From: Enterobacter cancerogenus
GTDB lineage: Bacteria > Pseudomonadota > Gammaproteobacteria > Enterobacterales > Enterobacteriaceae
Length of the DNA: 64,000 nt
Direction: 5' to 3'
Assembly: GCA_000773965.1 (NCBI GenBank)
Contig: JRUP01000014.1
Location: 186,001-250,000 of the forward strand
Shown here: positions 57,812-64,000 of the stretch, piece after piece
Layout: each line of letters begins with the position of its first letter
Position numbering within the stretch: position 1 is the first letter of the stretch
The notes under the pieces: model-generated
Database searches by the model: none
What the model saw: only the letters and a program-made list of their open reading frames with translations
Told to the model about the DNA's origin: nothing
Program-made: the position numbers and the translations under genes

Positions 57812-60022
57812 TTACGACTTCACCGCAAAATAGGGTAACGCCACCTGTTCGCCGTTAATCACCACCGAGACAAATCCTTTCGGCTCACGCGTATCTACCT
57901 GCTCCGGTTTCAGCGCGCGCGAGGCCAGCAGCAGATCGCCCTGCTCGTTGCCGCCTATACCCGCTTTACCGTTGTGCAGACTGAAGCGCTGCGGTGCTTG
58001 CTGGCTGCCGCTGGCAGGGCTGCCCTGCGCCATGGTGGCATCCACACGCGCACAGCGTCCGGTGAGGAAGCGGTCCTTGGCGGTGCTTTTAATCAAAATA
58101 GCGGTGGTGGGTGTCCAACCAGCCAGCTTGACGAACACTTTCGTGTCCGTCTCTGAGCGCGGTTCAAAGCGGACATCCACCACGGGTGAACTGCCTTCGG
58201 CAGACCAGCTGGCTTCCGCATTTTTGGTTTTGCGTTGCAGATGAATAACCGCACGACCGCCGGTGCCTTTACCATCAATGACGTTCATTAAGGGCTGATT
58301 AGCCGTGCCATTATTGAATTGCGATTGACCAAACACCTCTATCTCCCAGCTGTCTCCCACCGTAGGTGAGTAGAAGTTGCCAAGTTCAAACCAGGTTTCC
58401 TGGTTGGTGTTATTCGCCAGGCGGAAGCGTGAGGTGATGTAGTTGTATTTCAGGCTGCCATCGATGGCGACACCGTAAGATTCCACGCGCGTTGATCCCA
58501 TCTCCCAGATGTTGAGCCAACGCTCGCCTTCCATCGAGTTGTCGATCCAACTCCCCGCCTGCAGGTTGGTCTGGCGCATGTTCAGTCGCGAGTTGTGCGC
58601 AATCAGCGGATTTTTACAGTCTTCAATGCTGAGCGCATCGATAATCCACTGCCCATTGGAAATGTCACCGGGAAACTCACTGTGCTCGATCCAGCCGTTA
58701 TGAATGATCGACTGGCTGCAACGTGGCAGATTCAACACCTTACCGCCTTTACAGTGCTGGGCGTTGAAGTTGGAGAGTTCAATCGCCGTGCTGTGATCCC
58801 AGGCGCCAGCCTTTTGGCCCGACCAACTGGCTTTGATCACATCACCGGTACAGGCATTGGCGTACCACTGGTCGATTTTACAATCCAGCGTATCCAGTAA
58901 GCTCAACGACACTCCACCAACCTGATTGAGTCGCAGGCAGGCACCACGGAAAAATTGCCCGCCGGGACACGTGTTGCGGAACAGCCCCTGCTTATTCGGC
59001 CGCTTGTCGTTTTGACCGTTGAAAATCAGATTGGAGATTTCAGTCCAACGCGCGTTCACCTGGAACAGGAATTCAGAGCGACCGTCTGAAGTCAGCGTGG
59101 TCGCCGGAAAATAGCCAAAATTGACCATCGCGCCGGAGATACGGAAGTAGCGTCGTTCTTCATTACCGAAATCGCACTCGGTGACGAAGAAATTGCCTGC
59201 CGGGAACTGCACACAGATCTGCTGATTGGCATCAATTGACCATTGATACATGGCTTTTATCGCCGGTGCTGCATCGGTTTTGGCATCGGCAATAGCGCCA
59301 AAATCGAACAGCGTCAGGCGGTTAAAATCTTCAACCACGCGACGCCAATAGAAGCCTTTACCACTGAAGATAACGCCGCCATCATCTTTGCCGTCACCAA
59401 AAGCGCCAACGAATTCCCCGCCGCCCACTTCTAAACCTTCATGCCAGCTTTTCAGCTTGATTTTGGCACCCGCGAAAAGCGGACGCGTTTTCCTTAACTC
59501 CTCAACCGACGGGATTTCGCCAATCAGCTGATAGCCATTCGGCTGCGCCAGACGCTGGCTAAAGTTACTCGGATTGGGTCGTGAAACATCTGCAATCGAA
59601 AACAGCGTATTCCCTTGATCGTCTTCCACCACCATGGAGTGAGCAGGATTGGCGATCAACGCTGCATTATCGTGGATGAATTGCGCGAAGTTGCCCTTAT
59701 TTAGCGCAATAGGCTGACTGATTTGTGACACTTTACCGCTAGCATCGCGCAGGAAGACCGGAATCTGATTGCCCGCTTTGCTGGCATCCTGACCGGCCTG
59801 CCCGATCCACAATTTGCCCTCAAAGTTCTGCCAGAACTGTGGTGGCATGGTGTAGACGTTTTCTGGCGTTAAAATCGGCACATCGCCCTGCGGTACGCTG
59901 GATGGATCGACAGCCTTCAAAGCCGGTTGACCACTTTTGGCCGCATAGCTGGAAAATGCGCTCACTGAGAGCGCGGCAACAATGGAGGAGGCTGCAGTTT
60001 GCAAGACTTCTCTTCTTTTCAT
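57812..60022 (-). CDS. wceF: Secreted tailspike-like exopolysaccharide glycosidase WceF/AmsF
   Basis: A 736-residue protein. Residues 1-28 are a signal peptide with twin arginines (KRREVLQ, then a hydrophobic core ending SSYA), possibly Tat-dependent. Residues about 66-154 (LWIGQAGQDASKAGNQIPVF, SQISQPIALNKG, HSMVVEDDQG) match the head-binding domain of P22-type phage tailspikes. A GGGEFVGAFGDGKDDGG segment at 199-216 is also tailspike-like. From about 236 (LFDFGAIADAKTDAAPAIKAM) a right-handed parallel beta-helix begins. WceF of Pantoea stewartii is a described stewartan-degrading, tailspike-like enzyme; AmsF is needed for amylovoran processing. The ATG at 60022 is preferred over one at 60061 because it begins the signal peptide. 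Confidence 0.88.
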   Translation of the reverse strand: MKRREVLQTAASSIVAALSVSAFSSYAAKSGQPALKAVDPSSVPQGDVPILTPENVYTMPPQFWQNFEGKLWIGQAGQDASKAGNQIPVFLRDASGKVSQISQPIALNKGNFAQFIHDNAALIANPAHSMVVEDDQGNTLFSIADVSRPNPSNFSQRLAQPNGYQLIGEIPSVEELRKTRPLFAGAKIKLKSWHEGLEVGGGEFVGAFGDGKDDGGVIFSGKGFYWRRVVEDFNRLTLFDFGAIADAKTDAAPAIKAMYQWSIDANQQICVQFPAGNFFVTECDFGNEERRYFRISGAMVNFGYFPATTLTSDGRSEFLFQVNARWTEISNLIFNGQNDKRPNKQGLFRNTCPGGQFFRGACLRLNQVGGVSLSLLDTLDCKIDQWYANACTGDVIKASWSGQKAGAWDHSTAIELSNFNAQHCKGGKVLNLPRCSQSIIHNGWIEHSEFPGDISNGQWIIDALSIEDCKNPLIAHNSRLNMRQTNLQAGSWIDNSMEGERWLNIWEMGSTRVESYGVAIDGSLKYNYITSRFRLANNTNQETWFELGNFYSPTVGDSWEIEVFGQSQFNNGTANQPLMNVIDGKGTGGRAVIHLQRKTKNAEASWSAEGSSPVVDVRFEPRSETDTKVFVKLAGWTPTTAILIKSTAKDRFLTGRCARVDATMAQGSPASGSQQAPQRFSLHNGKAGIGGNEQGDLLLASRALKPEQVDTREPKGFVSVVINGEQVALPYFAVKS

Positions 60023-60084
60023 GCTTTCAATCCCGTGGTCATGGGGCTGCGTAACAGCCATAAATGTGATCCCGGAGGCATTTA

Positions 60085-60200
60085 GCCGTCATACTTCACG
60101 CCACAAGGGCGTTGGCTGCCTGCCTTCGCCCCTGTCACTTACTCAAGTAAGCTCACGGGGACTCAAGCATTTGCCGCCTTCCTGCGGCATGAATTATTTG
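60085..60200. repeat. Palindromic enterobacterial intergenic repeat (YPAL/ERIC-like)
   Basis: The gap between wceF and the upstream glycosyltransferase gene holds a dyad: CTTACT-CA-AGTAAG at its centre, flanked by CCCC (60129-60132) and GGGG (60157-60160), GTTGGCTGCC on the left and TTGCCGCCTTCCTGCGGCAT plus GAATTATTTGG on the right. I recall this pattern from repeated intergenic elements in Yersinia, Serratia and Pectobacterium. It abuts the stop codon of the glycosyltransferase gene. Confidence 0.65.
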
Positions 60201-60201
60201 G

Positions 60202-61236
60202 CTAAACCAGGGCTAGCCAGCTTTGTTTGATCTGGTTACCGTCAAACTTCAGCGCAGTTTCTTTGGTTTTTTCGCTCATGGCATAGAACAGGCTATCGTC
60301 ACTCGCCAGCTGTTCCATACGCGCCAGAAACGTCGATTTGTCATTCATCGGCACCAGGAAACCATCTTCCCCGTGGTTGATGATTTCCTGCGGGCCGGTT
60401 GGGCAGTCATAAGCCACCACCGGCAATGACCAGGATTTCGCTTCGAGCAAGACCAGTGGCAAGCCCTCATAACGCGAGGTCATCAGCGCCATATCGCTGT
60501 CGCGGTAGTAATCGTTGATGTTGCTGACTTTGCCGACGAAGTTAACGCTATGGGTAATGCCCAACGCCGCAGCCTGATCGTGCAGTTGTTGACGCAGTTC
60601 GCCGTCACCCGCGATCACCAGCTTCCATTCAGGATGGGTTTTACTGAAGTCGGCCCAGATATCCAGCAGCAGGTCGAAGCCTTTTTGATTATCCAGACGC
60701 CCCACCGCCAGCGCCTGACGGCTGCGGCTTTGGCGCTGAAAGGCCTTGTACACCACCGGATTGGGGATCTGCTTGCTGGCGATATTCCAGCGGCTGAACA
60801 CCTGATGATCTTTGTCCGTCAGCACGATGACCTGGTCGTAATAGCGCAGCAGCATCCACTTCAGCGCTTTGATCGGCTTGCTGAAGGAGTTAATCGCGAT
60901 GTGTTCACAGGCGTAGGCTTTAAAGCGTTTTTTCTTCATCGCCATCAGGTTCCAGAAGGCGAACATCACACTCAGGCGACCCATGCTGATCAGAAATACG
61001 CTGTCGAAGCCTTGCTGATGAATGCTTGCCACAGCGCTTTTAATCGGGTTGCTGTGCCCTTCAAAACTGACGATCTCTTTCACGCGATCGAACGGATAAA
61101 AGGTTTTGCCGTGTCCTTCCAGCGAATAAATGGTGACGGCGTGCTGCTCTCCGAGGCACTCCGACATGAAATTACAGATGTTTTCCGTGCCCGCGTAGGA
61201 GTAGGCATCCTTAATCACTAAAACGATCTTTTTCAT
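60202..61236 (-). CDS. GT4 glycosyltransferase of the exopolysaccharide operon
   Basis: A 344-residue GT-B enzyme, N-terminal KIVLVIKDAYSYAGTENICN, with CEHIAINSF in the acceptor domain and the donor-domain motifs ALAVGRLDNQKGFDLLLDIW, GKVSNINDYY and SRYEGLPLVLLEAKSWSLPVVAYD. It resembles AmsD/WcaA-neighbour type enzymes that add galactose or glucose, but the order of transferases here differs from the ams operon I recall, so I give no symbol. Its stop codon lies at the edge of the intergenic repeat. Confidence 0.82.
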   Translation of the reverse strand: MKKIVLVIKDAYSYAGTENICNFMSECLGEQHAVTIYSLEGHGKTFYPFDRVKEIVSFEGHSNPIKSAVASIHQQGFDSVFLISMGRLSVMFAFWNLMAMKKKRFKAYACEHIAINSFSKPIKALKWMLLRYYDQVIVLTDKDHQVFSRWNIASKQIPNPVVYKAFQRQSRSRQALAVGRLDNQKGFDLLLDIWADFSKTHPEWKLVIAGDGELRQQLHDQAAALGITHSVNFVGKVSNINDYYRDSDMALMTSRYEGLPLVLLEAKSWSLPVVAYDCPTGPQEIINHGEDGFLVPMNDKSTFLARMEQLASDDSLFYAMSEKTKETALKFDGNQIKQSWLALV

Positions 61237-61321
61237 AAAACGCTTTCCACCTCAAAATGTGAACTTAAGGCCCAACGCCTCCATGCTGCTCACGTCGTAG
61301 CAACACGAAAGACGCCGGGTC

Positions 61322-62080
61322 TTAACGATGCTTCAGGGTGAAGAGAACGCCGTTCACCATATACCAGCCGTAATAGTAATAGATTTTTAACGGATTGTTT
61401 TTATAGATAATTCTTAATAATTCGAGGTGCCATTTCGCCGCTTTATTCTTGTTGCGCGAGAGGGAATCGCCCAGCTCGTAATAGTTGACCAGCGTCTTCT
61501 GGATCACCCGAGCTTGCTTGTAGCGGAGGAACAGTTCGTAGAGGAACAGGAAATCTTCATGTCCTTTACGCTGGAAGAAGATGCCCTGAGGGGGACGGCG
61601 GAAACACACGGAAGAGAAGCAAACGCGATACTGCTTCTTCACGAAGTTTTCCTGCTGCAGATAGGGTTTGCTGTAGAGAATATCGTGGTCGGCGGTTTTG
61701 GTTTTGTAGTGGTAATGCGTGATGACAAAATCATCACCCGCCGCGATCGCCGCAGTCTGTTCGGCGAGTTTATCGGCGTGCCATTCGTCGTCACTGTCGA
61801 GAAACGCAATAATCTCTTGTTGCGCGGCACGCAGACCCACGTTCCGTGTTTCCGCCGCACCGAGGTTGACTTCATTGTTAAGAATGGTGATTCGCGCATC
61901 AGTGCAGTGTTCGCGTACATAGGCCAGCGAATCATCGGTGGACTGATCATTTATTAAATAAAGATGCCAGTCGCTATAGGTCTGATTGACGATCGACTCT
62001 ACCGCACGCAATACCGTTTTACGCGCGTTATACATCGGCATCACGATACCGACGGTGCCAACATGATTTGTCATTTGCAT
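61322..62080 (-). CDS. GT2 glycosyltransferase of the exopolysaccharide operon (AmsE-like)
   Basis: A 252-residue GT-A enzyme of family 2: TVGIVMPMYNARKTVLRAVE, INDQSTDDSL, NLGAAETRNVGLRAA and the metal-binding FLDSDDEW. GHEDFLFLYELFLRY near residue 180 carries the family's late acidic motif. The size and pattern resemble AmsE. The frame is open to a TTG at 62101, which sits inside a terminator-like hairpin; the ATGs at 62080 or 62074 are the likely starts. Confidence 0.82.
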   Translation of the reverse strand: MQMTNHVGTVGIVMPMYNARKTVLRAVESIVNQTYSDWHLYLINDQSTDDSLAYVREHCTDARITILNNEVNLGAAETRNVGLRAAQQEIIAFLDSDDEWHADKLAEQTAAIAAGDDFVITHYHYKTKTADHDILYSKPYLQQENFVKKQYRVCFSSVCFRRPPQGIFFQRKGHEDFLFLYELFLRYKQARVIQKTLVNYYELGDSLSRNKNKAAKWHLELLRIIYKNNPLKIYYYYGWYMVNGVLFTLKHR

Positions 62081-62099
62081 ACCCGGAGTGTCAGGAACC

Positions 62100-62126
62100 A
62101 AAAAATTGCTCCCGGTGCGGGAGCAA
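62100..62126 (-). terminator. Terminator-like structure inside the exopolysaccharide operon
   Basis: Nine-bp perfect stem TTGCTCCCG/CGGGAGCAA with a 3-nt loop. On the minus strand it is followed by six U residues. It lies between two glycosyltransferase genes of the same operon, so it should cause partial termination or need antitermination. Confidence 0.75.
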
Positions 62127-62147
62127 GTGAAATTTTTATAAAGTGAA

Positions 62148-63065
62148 TCAGGAGACGGCTCGCCCGCCAGAGAAGCGAGACTTCACCTTATCGAACAGTC
62201 GATTCAGGAAATAAGCCCGGTTATCACGATTGGTGAGGAAGAAGTAGCGCGCGAAACTGAGGCTCGCCTGCAGTGATTTACCATCCATCTTGTAGCGCAG
62301 CGGCAGCTTGAACGCCTTATAAGTATGGACGTCACGTGCCGTGAGGTGCGGCTTCATGGTGTCCAGCCAGAAGAAGGAGTACTTCACCGACTCGCCTTTG
62401 TGTTTGGAACCAAATTTGGTCACCAGATGGTAGGTGGCGAGCGGCTTATCGATCATCACAAACTCATAGCCCATGCGGTCAGCACGGATGCAGAAATCAT
62501 AATCCTGATGGCGAATATAACGCGCATCAAAACGGATTTTATCGGCATCTTCGCGCTTCAACACAATGGTGCTGGTTTGAATAAAGCCGTAACAGCCAAA
62601 CAGATATTCAGCGATGGTTTCATTCTTGCCCGGTGCCTGCATCGGCATCACCTTGAGGAAACGGCCATCCTGATGAATGTTCACCTGGCTAAAGATCAGA
62701 TAGTTCGACTTACCCTGTGCTTCAAGTCTGGTGATGGTGTCATACACGGTGAGCAGCTTATCAACGCCCCACTCATCATCTGCATCGAGGAAGCTGATGA
62801 AATCACCCTCAGCCAGTTCGATACCTTTGTTACGAGCGCCGGCACCGTTGAGTTTCACCTCAGACAGCTCAAGTTTGATGTCCAGATCCTGATAACGCTC
62901 ACTGCGCACCACCTGTGCCAGCTCAGCGGCATCAGCCGATTTGTCATCCACGATGATGACTTCAAAATTGCGATAGGTTTGCGCTTTGACGCAATCCAGC
63001 GTCGTTACAATCGACTTCGACGCGTTATACGCGGGAATTACAATTGAGAAACGAATATCCTGCAT
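62148..63065 (-). CDS. GT2 glycosyltransferase of the exopolysaccharide operon (AmsB-like)
   Basis: A 305-residue GT-A enzyme of family 2: RFSIVIPAYNASKSIVTTLD, IIVDDKSADAAE, GAGARNKGIELAEGD and FLDADDEWGVDKL, then IRHQDYDFCIRADRMGYEF with the late catalytic acid. Length and pattern are close to AmsB. The C-terminus is basic (RLFDKVKSRFSGGR), which would favour membrane association. The gene ends just before a terminator-like hairpin. Confidence 0.82.
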   Translation of the reverse strand: MQDIRFSIVIPAYNASKSIVTTLDCVKAQTYRNFEVIIVDDKSADAAELAQVVRSERYQDLDIKLELSEVKLNGAGARNKGIELAEGDFISFLDADDEWGVDKLLTVYDTITRLEAQGKSNYLIFSQVNIHQDGRFLKVMPMQAPGKNETIAEYLFGCYGFIQTSTIVLKREDADKIRFDARYIRHQDYDFCIRADRMGYEFVMIDKPLATYHLVTKFGSKHKGESVKYSFFWLDTMKPHLTARDVHTYKAFKLPLRYKMDGKSLQASLSFARYFFLTNRDNRAYFLNRLFDKVKSRFSGGRAVS

Positions 63066-63134
63066 TGCCAGTACCTCTAAAAACTTCTGGTTAACAGTAA
63101 TACGAATATTAAGCGAAGGTAATCAGTCAAATTC

Positions 63135-64000
63135 TTAATTTTCGGCTGCTGCTTTGGTTGCTGCTTTAGACTTACCGCCACTGCTGCCGATAAACGGTTT
63201 TTCCACCCAAAGATAGGTCATTTTTGCGACATAAAACGCCGCAACAAAGAACAGTGTAGATAACAGCGTGAACATCCAGTAATTATGCGGATATAACGTT
63301 GGTGGGATTTGCTCAATACCGTACAGCACGACGCCATGAATCAAATAGAGGCTATAGCTCACTTCACCAATCGACATCAAGGTCTTATTTTCCAGCAGTC
63401 CCATCAGCGAATTACCGCTACTGACAATAAAGAAGATCACCGTCAGGGATATCAGGAAGAAGACATAGAAGAAGGTATTCGAGGTGAAGAACAGAGAGAA
63501 TGCTGCCAATCCAAGACTGAGGATTGCCGCACTGCGGGAATGGCGTAAACCAGCAAATCTATCGCGGAACTTATAAGCAAAATATCCCATCGCAAAGCCG
63601 AGTACCGGACGCGGATCGGTATAGGTTTTCCCATACAAGCGTAATGCGACGGCAATGATGAAAATAACGCCGATGGACGAGAGGATCAGCAGAGTTTTGT
63701 ATTTCCCGCGTGTTAATCGATTGAGGAAATAAATCACGGGAATAGACAAATACAGCAACCATTCCAGACGCAGCGTCCACTCTACGCCGGAGTTCACCAC
63801 CGCCGTAGACATCTCGCCAACGTTGTAGCTGCCAATGAACAATAGCCATAACACAGCGTCTTTCAGCGCTTGCAACGGCGGCACCAGCGCACCTTGCAGC
63901 GCCCCAATGGTAAAGATAACGAAACCTGAGAACCAAAACATCGGGACGATACGTCGAACGCGTGAACGCCAGAGTTTTCCACTCAGCTGTGCAGGGGTGG
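63135..64000 (-). CDS. Acyltransferase family 3 (OafA-like) membrane protein, N-terminus beyond window
   Basis: About 288 residues are present; the frame stays open to the right edge, so the start is missing. An internal ATG at 63941 is preceded by LWRSRVRRIVPMF, a typical acyltransferase-3 segment after the first loop, so the real gene extends to the right. The visible part has about eight membrane segments with EWLLYLSIPVIYFLNRL and SYSLYLIHGVVLYGIEQ, both family features. It probably O-acetylates a sugar of the exopolysaccharide repeat unit in the inner membrane. The C-terminal tail is alanine- and lysine-rich. Confidence 0.85.
   Translation of the reverse strand, partial: TPAQLSGKLWRSRVRRIVPMFWFSGFVIFTIGALQGALVPPLQALKDAVLWLLFIGSYNVGEMSTAVVNSGVEWTLRLEWLLYLSIPVIYFLNRLTRGKYKTLLILSSIGVIFIIAVALRLYGKTYTDPRPVLGFAMGYFAYKFRDRFAGLRHSRSAAILSLGLAAFSLFFTSNTFFYVFFLISLTVIFFIVSSGNSLMGLLENKTLMSIGEVSYSLYLIHGVVLYGIEQIPPTLYPHNYWMFTLLSTLFFVAAFYVAKMTYLWVEKPFIGSSGGKSKAATKAAAEN

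Overview
The window looks like a chromosomal segment of an Erwiniaceae enterobacterium, most likely Pantoea or a close relative. This is inferred from an E. coli-like gene order (yeeX-yeeA-sbmC-dacD-sbcB ... plaP ... yeeZ-hisLGDCBHAFI ... gnd ... galF) combined with an exopolysaccharide operon of the stewartan/amylovoran type that ends in galF-galE. No rRNA, tRNA, CRISPR array, integrase or insertion sequence was recognised.

Layout. 1-4.7 kb: a second, stand-alone elongation factor G gene (cut by the left edge), a ketopantoate-reductase-family gene, ydcF and a lone lac-type repressor. 4.8-9.8 kb: conserved housekeeping genes yeeX, yeeA, sbmC, dacD and sbcB. 10-16 kb: the four-carbon sugar-acid (L-threonate/D-erythronate) catabolic operon ltnD-otnK-otnC-otnI-gntP-type permease with its divergent DeoR regulator. 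16.1-22.1 kb: putrescine import and degradation (plaP, puuA, and divergently puuD-puuR-puuB); puuC and puuE are not here. 22.3-27.7 kb: an AT-rich surface-modification locus, gtrA-gtrB-gtrC-like plus an MBOAT acyltransferase and an AlgX-like protein. 27.9-36.2 kb: yeeZ and the complete histidine operon with promoter, leader peptide, attenuator and terminator.

36.3-51.2 kb: an orphan amino-acid-binding protein and an AstE-like hydrolase, then an AT-rich O-antigen region lying on both sides of gnd. On the his side of gnd are a coiled-coil methyltransferase and two glycosyltransferase-like genes. On the other side an operon (rfbB-rfbD-rfbA-rfbC-GT2-rgpF-like-wzm-wzt) is led by a JUMPStart/ops element. 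Together these suggest a rhamnose-containing O antigen exported by an ABC transporter and controlled by RfaH.

51.5-64 kb (all on the minus strand): galE, galF and the distal half of the stewartan/amylovoran-type exopolysaccharide operon: Wzx flippase, AmsK-type glycosyltransferase, AmsJ-type pyruvyl transferase, a secreted tailspike-like WceF/AmsF glycosidase, three glycosyltransferases and a right-truncated acyltransferase. This part of the operon carries internal RNA hairpins, one of them a full terminator-like structure, and a palindromic enterobacterial repeat.

The most interesting points are the phage-tailspike domain inside the exopolysaccharide operon, the coiled-coil methyltransferase that could act as an O-antigen chain terminator or ruler, the gtr/MBOAT/AlgX-like modification locus, and the duplicate EF-G. 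All functional statements rest on recalled family features; no database search was possible.
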